A stretch of 64,000 bases of DNA from Methylobacterium terricola (GCF_006151805.1 NZ_VDDA01000002.1:558001-622000); one strand, 5' to 3'. Positions 1-9,073 are shown, numbered from the stretch's first letter. The notes: generated by a model not told the origin, from the letters alone. Program-made: numbers and translations.

Positions 1-100
1 TGGCGGAGCGGGGTGGCTCCCAGGTGCTTCGATGGCTTGACATTAGTGCGTGGTGCCTCGTACATCCTGATGTCTTTGCGCTCACAGTGAAATATTGATG

Positions 101-117
101 TCAGACAGCGGGTCTGA
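101..117. promoter_or_regulatory. Short inverted repeat upstream of the double glycosyltransferase
   Basis: TCAGAC and GTCTGA face each other across five bases, about 100 bases upstream of the start at 214. The surrounding 200 bases are less GC-rich than the genes. It could be an operator or a small hairpin in the leader. No regulator can be assigned from the sequence alone. Confidence 0.25.
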
Positions 118-213
118 TTTCCGGTGTGTCCACGGCTTTGAACCGCAGATCATCAATCTGACACACTATTCTCGATATCTTTCAGGGCGCGATGGGCAAA
201 AGCGAGAGGTGAT

Positions 214-3200
214 ATGAATTTTTTCCGGCTACCGCGGCGGCTCATGCGCCGGAAAGATGCCTCGCTCGACATCGTCTTCTATCGGAACTTTTACGACGAC
301 ATGAGCCGTGCCAGCGACGAGGAGATCGTCCGGCACTGGGAGGAGTACGGCCGGGCCGAGGGCCGCTTTCCGAACGAGGCCCTCGGGCGCCAGGCGGCGA
401 TGTCCAGCGACGGGCTGCCGAAGGGGTTCGACGGAGCGACGTATCTGCGCTTGAACCCCGATGTCGCAGCGGCGATCCGGTGGGATTTCCAGGCGGCCCT
501 GCATTACCTCGCGCATGGCCGGGCGGAGGGGCGTCCCTACGCCGATACGTCGCAGGCCGCCGCGGCCGGAACCGGCCTCCCCCGGGGCTTCAACCTCGCG
601 AGCTATCTCGTCTGTAATCCCGACATCGCGGAAGCGATCCCTGCGACCGCCGATCGGCTGGCCCATTACATCGAGCACGGCCGCGCGGAGAAGCGCAACT
701 ACGCCCCGGTCTTCTACGATCCGACCTTCATCTCGCAGCTCTACGGAATCAGGCTTCCGTACGGGATGACACCGGAGGATGCGGTCGTCGCCGTCCGCCA
801 GCGGCTCCATCCGTCCGACGACCAACTGGTCTATTTCAACGAGGACGAGATCGCGAACCTCCACGGCATCACGATCCCCTATTTCTCGCAGTACTTCGAT
901 CACAATCTTTATCAGTATCGCCACATCAGGCAGAGCGGAAAGTTCTTCAACCGGGCGGAATGCATTCGGCACTTCTGCGAGGTCGGACAGCACGAGCAGC
1001 TCGACCTCTCGATCGACGGGGCCTTCGACGACGCGTTCTTCGTCGCCGAGTACGGCGATGACGGCGCTCTGTGCGGACCGTCGCGGCGCGAGCGTTACGA
1101 ATCCTGGTTGAGGAGCGGGGAGGACGAGCCGCTCTTCCCGAACCTGCGGGTGCTCGTGCGCGTGACCCACAAGGCGGTGCTGCCGCGGGTGGTCGAGGAC
1201 TTCGTCACGGCGCGCGTCAGGGAGGCGGCGCAGGGAACCGATCCGCTGGCGGATCACGTGAAGCCGAGCCGGGTCGTGACGGACCTGCTCGACTGGACGC
1301 TGGACCTGGCCGATCCCGCGGCCGCCGAACTCTTCCTCGACGTGGCCGATGAGCGCGCGGTGGAGGGCCGGAACGCCGAGGCCGCCGAACTCTACGCCCG
1401 TGCGCTGGTGCGCGTGCCGGGCCATCCCCGCGCCCTCAACCACCGGGCGGACATGATCCAGCGCGGGGGCAATCTCGAGCTCGCGACCAGCCTGCGCCGG
1501 CACATCGTGGCGGTCGATGCCGGCAACGAATGGACCTTCCGCCACCTCGCCGAGGGTCTGCTGGAGTTCGGCGAGCCGCAGGCCGCGAGCCGCGCCATGG
1601 CGGCAGGGGTGCGGAAGTACCCGGGCGATGTCGACCTGCGTCGGCGGTTGCGCGAGGTCCAGGAGAAGGCCTTCTACGACGTCTGGGAGCGCAGCACCGA
1701 CATCGCCCTGACGGTGGGCTACGACAGCGCCCGCGCGCTCGTGACCGAGGCGGCGCAGTCGCTGGTGCGGGACGAGGAGCGGCCGGTAAGCGCCGGCCAA
1801 GTCCGCCGCGTCGCCCTCTACGCCAATTGCGACCTGATGCAGTGCCGCTTCTACCGGGTCGAGCAGCGGGTCGACCAGCTCGTCGCGGCCGGCTACGACG
1901 TCACGGTCTACGACTACACCAAAGATCACGACGCCTACATGGCCGACCTGCTACAGATCGATTACACGATCTTCTACCGGGTGCCGGCTTTCCCGAACGT
2001 CGTCGATGCCATCACCAAGACGGCCGAGCTCGGCATCGCGACGATCTACGATATCGACGACCTTGTCTTCGATTCGGACTACTTCCCGCCGGGGCTCGAC
2101 ACCTATGTCGGCCTGATCGATGCGCGGCAGCATGCGTCGATGGCCTGTGGCGTCAGCCTGTTCGCGGAGGCCGCCGCCCTGTGCGACTACGGCATGGCCT
2201 CGACGCCGAGCCTCGCCCGACACCTGGAGCGCCGGGTGCGAACCGGGACGGTGTTCCACCAGCCGAACGCCCTGCACGGCGCGCATCTCGCCAGCATGGC
2301 GCAGGCGCGGGCCACGACCCCCGGCGACATCGTCACGATCTTCTACGGCTCCGGCACCAAGGCCCATAAGCTCGATTTCGAGCAGCTGATCGAGCCGGCG
2401 CTGGCGCGCCTGTTCGAGACCCATGGCGGGCGGATCCGCGTCGTTGTGGTCGGCGACATCGCGGTCTCCGACCTGCTGCGGCCCTGGGCGGAGTTCATCG
2501 TCGCCTCGCGGCCGATCGGCAACGTCTCGGCCTACTGGGACCTGCTGCGCGAGGCCGACATCAACATCTCGGTGCTGGTCCCGGACGCGTTCAACGACTG
2601 CAAGAGCGAGATCAAGTGGCTGGAAGCCGCGATGTTCGGCATCCCGTCCGCCGTGAGCAGCACGCAGACCCATCGCGAGGTGGTCGTCGAAGGCGAAACC
2701 GGCTTCCTGTGCACGACGAGCCAGTCGTTCTTCGCCGCTCTCGACCGTCTGGTGCGCTCGCCGGACGAGCGGCGGCGGATCGGCGCGGCGGCCAAGCGCG
2801 CCGCCCTCGAGGCCTACGGCCTGGAGCGGCAGGCGCAGGGCCTGCGCCAGGTGATCGAGCGGACGACGGCGCGCCAGCTCGCGCCGCGCCGCAAGCTCGT
2901 CATCGTCAACGTGTTCTATCCGCCGCAGGCGATCGGCGGGGCGACCCGGGTCGTCTATGACAACGTCCGCTCGCTGCGCGCGATCCTCGGGGCCGAGTGG
3001 CAGATCGACGTGATCTGCACCCTCGAGGGCGGGCCGGTTCCCTACGCCCTCGACTGGTACGCCCGGGACGGCGTGCGGGTGTTCTGCATCACCGCCGGCA
3101 ACCATCCGGGGATCGACAGCCTGGTCGAGGATCCCGAGATGGCGCGGGTCTTCGAGCGGGTCCTCGACCGGATCGACCCCGACCTGATCCACTTCCACTG

Positions 3201-4083
3201 CGTGCAGCGGTTCACCACGACTTGCGTCGCCGCCGCGTTCCGGCGCAAGATCCCCTACCTGATCACGATGCATGACGGCTGGTGGATCTCGCCGAACCAG
3301 TTCCTGACCAACGGCAACCGCGTGGTCGAGACCTACGATTTCACCGGCGGGGCCTCCCTCGACGCCTTCATGGGCGAGGATTACGCCCGCGCCCGGACGC
3401 TGCTCCGCTGCCTCAAGGGCGCCGCCCGGGTGCTGACCGTGTCGGAGCCGTTCGGCGCCCTGTGCCGCAGCGTCGGCCTGACGGAGGTCGAGGTGGTCGA
3501 GAACGGCGTCTCGCGCCTGCCCGAGGTGGTCCGGACCGCGAGCCCGGACGGCCGGGTGCGCCTCGGCTTCATCGGCGGGCTCGCCGACCACAAGGGCTAC
3601 GGGCTGATCCGCAATGTGCTCCTCAACGAGCGGTTCGAGAATCTGAGCCTGCTCCTGATCGACCACGCCATGCATCCGAGCGAGCGGGCGACGGAGGAAT
3701 GGGGCAGCGTGCCCGTCACGATCCGCGGGAAGTTCCCGCAATCGAGCGTCGGCGGCCTCTACGCCCACATCGACGTGCTGCTGGCGCCCTCGATCTGGCC
3801 GGAGAGCTACGGATTGGTGACCCGTGAAGCGGTGGCCTCGGGCTGCTGGGTCGTCGCCTCCGACCGCGGCGCGGTGGGTGATTGCGTCGTCGAGGGCCGG
3901 AACGGCTACGTCGTCGACGTCGCCGACGAGGCCGGCCTCCTGGCGGCGTTGCGCATCATCGACGAGAACCCGGCCCTCCACCGGCAGGCGCCCGGCGACA
4001 CCGCGCCGATCCGGAGCGCGCACCGGCAGGCGGAGGAACTGGCGGTGATCTACGGCGAGGTTCTCGACGCGGCGCGGGACTGA
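214..4083 (+). CDS. Large modular protein with two GT4-like glycosyltransferase domains, TPR segment and N-terminal repeats
   Basis: Predicted cytoplasmic glycosyltransferase of 1289 residues. Residues about 15-350 carry degenerate ~40-residue modules; the clearest end in HYLAHGRAEGR or HYIEHGRAEKR and contain YLxxNPDV/I. A TPR-like helical stretch follows (about 375-470). The first GT-B/GT4-like domain spans about 529-870 and the second about 893-1285. The second has the classic EX7E motif in PESYGLVTREA near residue 1196; the first has a less typical acceptor region (EIKWLEAAMFG). No signal peptide or membrane span is seen. The ATG at 214 follows GAGAGGTGAT, a good ribosome-binding site. 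Polysaccharide or surface-glycan synthesis is inferred; donor and acceptor are unknown. The other EPS genes lie 38 kb away, so a functional link is not shown. The closest alternative role is a protein or flagellin glycosyltransferase. Confidence 0.85.
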   Translation: MNFFRLPRRLMRRKDASLDIVFYRNFYDDMSRASDEEIVRHWEEYGRAEGRFPNEALGRQAAMSSDGLPKGFDGATYLRLNPDVAAAIRWDFQAALHYLAHGRAEGRPYADTSQAAAAGTGLPRGFNLASYLVCNPDIAEAIPATADRLAHYIEHGRAEKRNYAPVFYDPTFISQLYGIRLPYGMTPEDAVVAVRQRLHPSDDQLVYFNEDEIANLHGITIPYFSQYFDHNLYQYRHIRQSGKFFNRAECIRHFCEVGQHEQLDLSIDGAFDDAFFVAEYGDDGALCGPSRRERYESWLRSGEDEPLFPNLRVLVRVTHKAVLPRVVEDFVTARVREAAQGTDPLADHVKPSRVVTDLLDWTLDLADPAAAELFLDVADERAVEGRNAEAAELYARALVRVPGHPRALNHRADMIQRGGNLELATSLRRHIVAVDAGNEWTFRHLAEGLLEFGEPQAASRAMAAGVRKYPGDVDLRRRLREVQEKAFYDVWERSTDIALTVGYDSARALVTEAAQSLVRDEERPVSAGQVRRVALYANCDLMQCRFYRVEQRVDQLVAAGYDVTVYDYTKDHDAYMADLLQIDYTIFYRVPAFPNVVDAITKTAELGIATIYDIDDLVFDSDYFPPGLDTYVGLIDARQHASMACGVSLFAEAAALCDYGMASTPSLARHLERRVRTGTVFHQPNALHGAHLASMAQARATTPGDIVTIFYGSGTKAHKLDFEQLIEPALARLFETHGGRIRVVVVGDIAVSDLLRPWAEFIVASRPIGNVSAYWDLLREADINISVLVPDAFNDCKSEIKWLEAAMFGIPSAVSSTQTHREVVVEGETGFLCTTSQSFFAALDRLVRSPDERRRIGAAAKRAALEAYGLERQAQGLRQVIERTTARQLAPRRKLVIVNVFYPPQAIGGATRVVYDNVRSLRAILGAEWQIDVICTLEGGPVPYALDWYARDGVRVFCITAGNHPGIDSLVEDPEMARVFERVLDRIDPDLIHFHCVQRFTTTCVAAAFRRKIPYLITMHDGWWISPNQFLTNGNRVVETYDFTGGASLDAFMGEDYARARTLLRCLKGAARVLTVSEPFGALCRSVGLTEVEVVENGVSRLPEVVRTASPDGRVRLGFIGGLADHKGYGLIRNVLLNERFENLSLLLIDHAMHPSERATEEWGSVPVTIRGKFPQSSVGGLYAHIDVLLAPSIWPESYGLVTREAVASGCWVVASDRGAVGDCVVEGRNGYVVDVADEAGLLAALRIIDENPALHRQAPGDTAPIRSAHRQAEELAVIYGEVLDAARD

Positions 4084-4173
4084 GGCGGCGGGATTGAGCC
4101 GGCGGGATTGATCCGGAATGCCTTCCCGGCGGCGCTCTCGACCGCCGCCGGGTCGGCCGGAGACGCTGTCGCA

Positions 4174-4219
4174 CACGACAAGGCCCGGCATCGAGGGAGC
4201 GATGCCGGGCCTTGTCGTG
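4174..4219. terminator. Perfect 20-bp hairpin, probable terminator
   Basis: Arms 4174-4193 and 4200-4219 are perfectly complementary over 20 bp with a 6-base loop (AGGGAG). It lies about 90 bases after the glycosyltransferase stop and 166 bases beyond the end of the convergent gene at 4386. There is no long T tract, so it may stop transcription from both sides. The rest of 4084-4385 holds nothing else I can support. Confidence 0.6.
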
Positions 4220-4385
4220 CGGGCGAGAGACCGGCGGTGGTCAAGAACGACCTCCGGTGCCAATCCCGATTTTGTGCCGAGCCCGAAATTCTCGGTCTCG
4301 GAGTTTGGCATCGACGTTTCGAGAACGGTCGAGAGCCTGATGCGCCAGCGCCCCAAAGCCGCTCGTATCCGGAGCAGCAGCGCCG

Positions 4386-4835
4386 TCAGCGCCGCGGCTG
4401 GAACAGCGGCTGGGCCAGGGCCTCGGCGCGGGCCATCCACAGGTCGCGCTCGGCGCGCAATTCCTCGGCCTTGTCGACCTCCTGCTGCACGTGGGCGCGG
4501 AGAGACCGCAGCTCGTCGGCGAGCAGCGCCTGCAGCTCGTCGTAGCGGCCATGCTCCTGCCGCAGACGGGCCTTGAGCATCATGTTCTCGGCCATCAGGG
4601 CGGCGAGATCCTCGTCCTCCGCCCGGGAGGCGGGCGGCGCCTCGGGCTCCACGGCGGGTTCGGCCGGGGCGACGATGCGCGGCTCCCAGGCCGCTTGCGC
4701 ATCCGGTCGACGCGGTGCGCCGCGGGCCTGGTCGGCGGCGTCGATCCGCGACAGGGTCGCGAGCCAGTCCTGCAGCGGGCCGGAAGGCTGCCGCACGGCG
4801 GCGGGGGTCTGCGTCTTCAAGGCGGGATCGGACAC
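4386..4835 (-). CDS. Coiled-coil hypothetical protein
   Basis: A 149-residue soluble protein without signal peptide or membrane span. The first ~70 residues are Pro/Ala-rich and probably disordered. Residues about 75-140 form a strong heptad-like coiled coil rich in Leu, Glu, Arg and Ala (ENMMLKARLRQEHGRYDELQ onward). I do not recognise a named family. The region upstream of its start (4836-4900) is unusually AT-rich for this genome and has a CtrA-like motif, which hints at cell-cycle control. It is transcribed convergently to the glycosyltransferase, with the 4174-4219 hairpin between them. A structural or scaffold role is possible but not shown. Confidence 0.6.
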   Translation of the reverse strand: MSDPALKTQTPAAVRQPSGPLQDWLATLSRIDAADQARGAPRRPDAQAAWEPRIVAPAEPAVEPEAPPASRAEDEDLAALMAENMMLKARLRQEHGRYDELQALLADELRSLRAHVQQEVDKAEELRAERDLWMARAEALAQPLFQPRR

Positions 4836-4881
4836 GCCGCATCTCCTGCGAATCTTGACCCCGAGTTAACAGGCCGCGTGG

Positions 4882-4897
4882 TTAAGAACCGGTAAAC
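4882..4897. promoter_or_regulatory. CtrA-like motif upstream of coiled-coil gene
   Basis: The sequence reads TTAA-N7-TAAAC, one mismatch from the alphaproteobacterial CtrA consensus TTAA-N7-TTAAC. A further TTAAC lies at 4866. It sits about 50 bases upstream of the minus-strand gene ending at 4386. Such motifs arise by chance in AT-rich patches, so this is only a candidate. Confidence 0.3.
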
Positions 4898-4933
4898 ATT
4901 CCCGTCGCGCCCGGGTGCCGGGTCCGCCCCGCA

Positions 4934-4962
4934 TTGACAATCCGTTCACGGGTCGCTAGGCC
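4934..4962 (+). promoter_or_regulatory. Candidate sigma-70 promoter for the small Cys protein-ffh unit
   Basis: A consensus -35 TTGACA (4934-4939) is followed after 17 bases by TAGGCC (4957-4962), a poor -10. It would start transcription near 4970, about 140 bases before the gene at 5112. TTGACA is rare in this GC-rich sequence, which gives the call its weight. Confidence 0.35.
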
Positions 4963-5111
4963 CCGCCTCGAAGGACGAGGTCTCGTCTCGACGCCGACCG
5001 GCCCGTGAGGCCGGAGGTCAACGCCCGACAGCGCGATGCGCCCTCGGGCGCGAACTGCGTTGCGCGAAACCTCCCGATCAGCCATCCCCGAGGTGGCGTG
5101 CAGGAGACCGG

Positions 5112-5333
5112 ATGACCAGGACCGACCACGCGCCATTGCGCATCGAGGACGCGGTGAACGAGCTCTGCCCCTGGTCGGGCAAGCCGATCTCGGCCGACTC
5201 GCTGACGCTCTACAACGGCGCGGTCGTCGGCTTCTGCAATCCGGATTGCCGCGACAAGTTCGAGCGGGCGCTGAACCACTTCGAGGGCGCCCTGCAGGCC
5301 CGGCGCGCCGCCTCCGCGGGCGTGAACGAGTAG
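5112..5333 (+). CDS. Small Cys-rich putative metal-binding protein (YHS/TRASH-like)
   Basis: A 73-residue protein. It has a CPWSGKPI motif at about 19-26 and FCNPDCRDKFE near residue 40, with a tyrosine and glycines between (LYNGAVVGFC). This Cys-Pro-x-Ser-Gly-Lys ... Tyr-x-Gly ... Phe-Cys-x3-Cys arrangement resembles YHS/TRASH-type small zinc or copper knuckles. It has no signal peptide. The start at 5112 follows CAGGAGACCGG. It ends 18 bases before ffh and is probably co-transcribed with it. A role as a metal sensor or chaperone is inference only. The motif match is good but the family assignment is not proven. Confidence 0.65.
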   Translation: MTRTDHAPLRIEDAVNELCPWSGKPISADSLTLYNGAVVGFCNPDCRDKFERALNHFEGALQARRAASAGVNE

Positions 5334-5351
5334 CCTTCCGGAGACACACGC

Positions 5352-6992
5352 ATGTTCGAAGGCCTCTCCGACCGCCTCTCCGGCATCCTGTCCGGGCTGA
5401 CCCGCCGCGGCGCCCTGACCGAGGCCGACGTCACCGCCGCCCTGCGCGAGGTGCGCCGTGCCCTGCTCGAGGCCGACGTCGCCCTCGAGGTCGTGCGCTC
5501 CTTCACCGAGAAGGTGCGCGAGCAGGCGGTCGGCGCGGTCGTGCTGAAGTCGGTGACGCCCGGCCAGATGGTCGTGAAGATCGTCAACGACCAGCTCGTG
5601 GCGATGCTCGGCGGCGAGGCCGGAATCATCGACCTCAACGCGCCCGCCCCCGTCGGCATCCTGATGGTCGGCCTCCAGGGCTCGGGCAAGACCACCACCA
5701 CCGCCAAGATCGCCCGGCGCCTGACCCAGCGCGACAAGCGCCGGGTGCTGCTCGCCTCCCTCGACACCCGCCGCCCGGCCGCGATGGAGCAGCTCGCGGT
5801 TCTCGCCAAGCAGGTCGGCGTCGAGTCGCTGCCGATCGTCGCCGGCCAGTCGGCGGTGCAGATCGCCAAGCGCGCCATGGAGGCCGCCCGCCTCGGCGGC
5901 TTCGACGTGGTGATGCTCGACACCGCCGGCCGCGTCACCCTCGACGAGGCGCTGATGCAGGAGGCCGCCGACGTCAAGGCGGCCACCTCCCCGCACGAGG
6001 TGCTGCTCGTCGCAGACGCCTTGACCGGCCAGGACGCGGTCAACACGGCGCGTGCCTTCGACGGCCGGCTCGGCGTCACCGGCATCGTGCTCACCCGCAT
6101 GGACGGCGACTCGCGCGGCGGCGCGGCGCTCTCGATGCGGGCGGTCACCGGCAAGCCGATCAAGCTCGTCGGCACCGGCGAGAAGGTCGACGCGCTGGAG
6201 GAGTTCCATCCGGCCCGCGTCGCCAACCGCATCCTCGGCATGGGCGACATCGTCTCGCTCGTCGAGAAGGCGGCCGAGACCATCGACCAGGAACAGGCCC
6301 TTCGCGTCGCCGAGAAGATGCGCAAGGGCAAGTTCGACCTCGACGATCTGTCGATGCAGCTCGCCCAGATGGAGAAGATGGGCGGCATCGGCGGCCTGAT
6401 GGGCATGCTGCCCGGCATGGGCCAGATCAAGAAGCAGGTCGAGGGCGCCAACCTCGACGAGAAGATGTTCAAGCGCCAGCGCGCCATCATCTCGTCGATG
6501 ACCCCCGAGGAGCGCCGCAACCCCGACGTGCTCAAGGCCTCGCGCAAGAAGCGCGTGGCGAAGGGCGCCGGCGTCGACGTCTCGGAGATCAACAAGCTCC
6601 TCAAGATGCACCGCACCATGGCCGACATGATGAAGGCCATGGGGTCGGGCAAGCGCGGCATCGGCCAGGCGCTGGGCAGCATGTTCGGGCTCGGCGGCGG
6701 CGGCATGGGGGGCATGGGCGGCGGAATGGGCCCCTTGGGCAAGATGATGGGCGGCATGCCCCAGCCCACCCCCGAGATGCTCGCCGAGCTGCAGAAGTCG
6801 CTGCCGCCCGGCACCACCCTTCCGCCGATGCCGCCTGGCCTCGGCGGTCCCAAGGCGCCCGGCCAGGCCGGCACGCTGCCGGCAGGCCCTGCCGGTAAGG
6901 CGCCTCCCGCCGCCCCCGGCCTTCCGGGCCTCGGGGCCAAGCTCCCGGGCCTCCCCGGCCTCGGCGGCCTCCCCTTCGGCAAGAAGAAGTAG
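5352..6992 (+). CDS. ffh: Signal recognition particle protein Ffh
   Basis: GTPase subunit of the signal recognition particle. It binds 4.5S RNA and signal sequences and targets nascent membrane proteins to FtsY. The N domain comes first, then the G domain with P-loop GLQGSGKTTTT near residue 108, DTAGR, and TRMDGDSRGGAAL. The methionine-rich M domain begins near residue 320. At 546 residues it is longer than the usual ~450, because of a ~100-residue C-terminal tail of Gly, Met and Pro repeats (about 440-546). The start follows TCCGGAGACACACGC. rpsP and rimM lie downstream on the same strand, a normal arrangement. Confidence 0.97.
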   Translation: MFEGLSDRLSGILSGLTRRGALTEADVTAALREVRRALLEADVALEVVRSFTEKVREQAVGAVVLKSVTPGQMVVKIVNDQLVAMLGGEAGIIDLNAPAPVGILMVGLQGSGKTTTTAKIARRLTQRDKRRVLLASLDTRRPAAMEQLAVLAKQVGVESLPIVAGQSAVQIAKRAMEAARLGGFDVVMLDTAGRVTLDEALMQEAADVKAATSPHEVLLVADALTGQDAVNTARAFDGRLGVTGIVLTRMDGDSRGGAALSMRAVTGKPIKLVGTGEKVDALEEFHPARVANRILGMGDIVSLVEKAAETIDQEQALRVAEKMRKGKFDLDDLSMQLAQMEKMGGIGGLMGMLPGMGQIKKQVEGANLDEKMFKRQRAIISSMTPEERRNPDVLKASRKKRVAKGAGVDVSEINKLLKMHRTMADMMKAMGSGKRGIGQALGSMFGLGGGGMGGMGGGMGPLGKMMGGMPQPTPEMLAELQKSLPPGTTLPPMPPGLGGPKAPGQAGTLPAGPAGKAPPAAPGLPGLGAKLPGLPGLGGLPFGKKK

Positions 6993-7070
6993 GCGGCACC
7001 GGGGGCCGCCAGGCCCCTCCCCCGCCCGCGACGTCGAACGATCCTCGAACCCCTCACCAGGAAGAGACCC

Positions 7071-7430
7071 ATGTCCCTCAAGATTCGCCTGACCCGTGGC
7101 GGCGCCAAGAAGCGCCCGTACTACCGCATCGTCGTCGCCGACGCCCGCGCGCCGCGCGACGGCCGCTTCATCGAGAAGGTCGGCGCCTACGACCCGATGA
7201 AGCCGAAGGACGATCCGGCCCGCGTCATCCTCGAGACCGAGAAGGTCCAGGCCTGGCTCGCCAAGGGCGCCCAGCCGACCGACCGCGTCCTGCGCTTCCT
7301 CGACGCCGCCGGCCTCGCCAAGCGTCCGACCCGCAACAACCCGCAGAAGGCCGAGCCCGGCACCAAGTCCAAGGAGCGCGCTGCCGCCCGCGCCGAGAAG
7401 GCCGGCGCCGCCGCCGACTCGGCCGAGTAA
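7071..7430 (+). CDS. rpsP: 30S ribosomal protein S16
   Basis: Small-subunit ribosomal protein of 119 residues. The N-terminal ~85 residues are canonical S16 (start [20 protein letters not shown], then [19 protein letters not shown] residues). The C-terminal ~35 residues are an Ala/Lys/Glu-rich extension that is common in alphaproteobacteria. The ATG follows ACCAGGAAGAGACCC, a strong ribosome-binding site. It lies 78 bases after ffh; a short GC-rich hairpin (about 6992-7011) in this gap could tune read-through. rimM follows directly. Confidence 0.97.
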   Translation: MSLKIRLTRGGAKKRPYYRIVVADARAPRDGRFIEKVGAYDPMKPKDDPARVILETEKVQAWLAKGAQPTDRVLRFLDAAGLAKRPTRNNPQKAEPGTKSKERAAARAEKAGAAADSAE

Positions 7431-7527
7431 GCAGCCGGTGGCGCGCCGCCCCGACGCCCGTCCCCCGCGCGGCCAGGCCCCCAAGGGACCTGCCCGCGGG
7501 GGTTCCGACCGGGGCGCAGGCGCGCCC

Positions 7528-8127
7528 ATGCCGCGTCGCGCCGATCCTGCATCGGCGCGACGCGAAACCGGGATCGCCACCGATCCCGGTTTCGTGCTGC
7601 TCGGCGAATTCGGACGCGCCCACGGCCTCAACGGCGAGGTGCGGCTGAAATCCTACACCGCCGATCCGACGGCGATCGGCACCTACGGTCCGCTCACCGG
7701 GGCCGATGGGCGCGCCATCGAGATCGCGTCCTTGCGTCCCGCCCCGGGGGCCCCCGACATGCTGATCGCCCGCGTCGCGGGCGTGTCCAGCCGGAACGGG
7801 GCCGAGAGCCTCAATCGTCTCGCCCTCTACGTCGCCCGCGACCGCCTCGGCGCTCCCGAGGAGGAAGACGAGTTCTTCGCCGCCGACCTCGTCGGCCTGA
7901 GCGTCGTCGATCGCAACGGCGCCCCCGTCGGCACGGTCCGGGCGGTGCCGAATTACGGCGGCGGCGACCTCCTGGAGATCGCGCCCGCCAGCGGCGGCAA
8001 CCCGGCCCTCCTGCCCTTCACCAAGGCCTTCGTGCCGGAGATCGACGTCGCGGCCCGCCGCATCACCGTCGATCCGCCGGACGACCTGTTCCTGCCGGCC
8101 GCGCCGCGGGATCCCGAGGAGGGTTGA
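7528..8127 (+). CDS. rimM: Ribosome maturation factor RimM
   Basis: Binds ribosomal protein S19 and helps 16S rRNA maturation and 30S head assembly. The core begins [19 protein letters not shown] (RimM N-terminal beta-barrel), and the PRC-barrel half contains [14 protein letters not shown] and [12 protein letters not shown] use the ATG at 7528, close to the conserved core. An in-frame GTG at 7438, only 8 bases after rpsP, would add 30 Pro/Arg/Gly-rich residues and cannot be excluded. Usually trmD and rplS follow in this operon. Here the next gene is an opposed mucR, so the operon stops at rimM. Confidence 0.93.
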   Translation: MPRRADPASARRETGIATDPGFVLLGEFGRAHGLNGEVRLKSYTADPTAIGTYGPLTGADGRAIEIASLRPAPGAPDMLIARVAGVSSRNGAESLNRLALYVARDRLGAPEEEDEFFAADLVGLSVVDRNGAPVGTVRAVPNYGGGDLLEIAPASGGNPALLPFTKAFVPEIDVAARRITVDPPDDLFLPAAPRDPEEG

Positions 8128-8420
8128 GGCGCGGCTGCGAAGGTCGCGGGTACCTGCCGGATCGTCGCAGCCGATTTCTCGATCAGCTCAAACTGCAATG
8201 TCCCCCGGGCATGCGGACGATCGTCGCGCTCGCACATGCGGGAAGCGGTCGCCTTCCGCAGGCCGCTCCATGCTATCCCGAACGAGTGTCGCGTCAGATC
8301 GGGGGCGACGCCCGGCCCGCATCGTCGCGTGCCGCGTCCCCCGGGAGCGAGGGGCGGGACGAAACGAGCAGGGCCCGCCCGACGCTTGGTCAGGCAGGCC
8401 CCTTCGTCACTGATCGGCCT

Positions 8421-8463
8421 GAGACGCCCCGCCCCTTATCGGGGGCGGGTGTCGCCCCGTCTC
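8421..8463 (-). terminator. Hairpin at the 3' end of the first mucR gene
   Basis: An inner stem CCCGCCCC/GGGGCGGG (8428-8435 with 8442-8449) lies inside an outer stem GAGACG/CGTCTC (8421-8426 with 8458-8463) that touches the mucR stop codon. It lies in the 334-base gap between the convergent rimM and mucR genes. No T tract is present. I see no gene in the remainder of 8128-8420. Confidence 0.4.
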
Positions 8464-8887
8464 ACCGCCCGCGGTTCTTGCGCTGTTGGCCGAGGCCCGA
8501 GCTCTTGGCGAGTTCCGAGCGTTGCGCCGCATAGGTGGCCGCGACCATCGGATAATCGTGCGGCAGGCCCCATTTCTGGCGGTACTGGTCGGGGCTGAGG
8601 CCGCGCGTCGTCAGGTGACGCTTGAGCGACTTGTAGGGTTTTCCGTCTTCCAGCGAGATGATGTAGTCCGGCGTGACGGTCTTGCGGACCGGGACCGGCG
8701 GCGTGGGCTTCTCGGGCTCGGGCGCCGGCGGAGCGGCAACGCGCTCGAGGGAGGAATGCACGGCGGCGATCAGGCTGCCGAGATCCCCGACCGGCACCGA
8801 GTTCTTCGACACGTAGGCCGAGACGATGTCGGCCGTGAGCATGACGAGTTCGCCCGGCTCCTGATCGTGAGGTTCCACGTCTGACAT
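8462..8887 (-). CDS. mucR: MucR/Ros-family transcriptional regulator, first paralog
   Basis: A 141-residue DNA-binding regulator. MucR proteins bind AT-rich, T-A-step DNA, behave in an H-NS-like way and control exopolysaccharide, motility and cell-cycle genes in related bacteria. The DNA-binding core is TPDYIISLEDGKPYKSLKRH near residue 80 onward, followed by LSPDQYRQKWGLPHDYPMVA. Three of four Ros zinc ligands are replaced: the two Cys positions are Ser and Asp, and the last His is Arg/Gly; only the His of KRHL is kept. The start ATG at 8887 follows GGAAACTCC. The upstream 9070-9155 region is AT-rich with palindromes and is a candidate autoregulatory site. A second, very similar copy lies at 15346-15846. 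Confidence 0.92.
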   Translation of the reverse strand: MSDVEPHDQEPGELVMLTADIVSAYVSKNSVPVGDLGSLIAAVHSSLERVAAPPAPEPEKPTPPVPVRKTVTPDYIISLEDGKPYKSLKRHLTTRGLSPDQYRQKWGLPHDYPMVAATYAAQRSELAKSSGLGQQRKNRGR

Positions 8888-9073
8888 GATGGAGTTTCCG
8901 CTTCGAGAGTGAGGTGGACGACGGAGGCTGTGCGGCAGGCCGACCCGGCTTCACGCCGCCTCTCGGTCTTCTTGGGGCCGTCACGCACGAAGTACGCGTG
9001 GGCCATCGCCCGGTCCCTCAGACTTGGTGGCAATTATCAATCCCGCCTGCAAGCTGCTTGCAGCAACGCGGCG

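Noticed and set aside
51..213. Remnant of a further gene at the left edge
   Set aside because: No reading frame with homology could be followed; the region is less GC-rich than coding sequence and looks intergenic.
1951..4842. Long minus-strand frame opposite the double glycosyltransferase
   Set aside because: Arg/Ala/His-rich shadow sequence without motifs.
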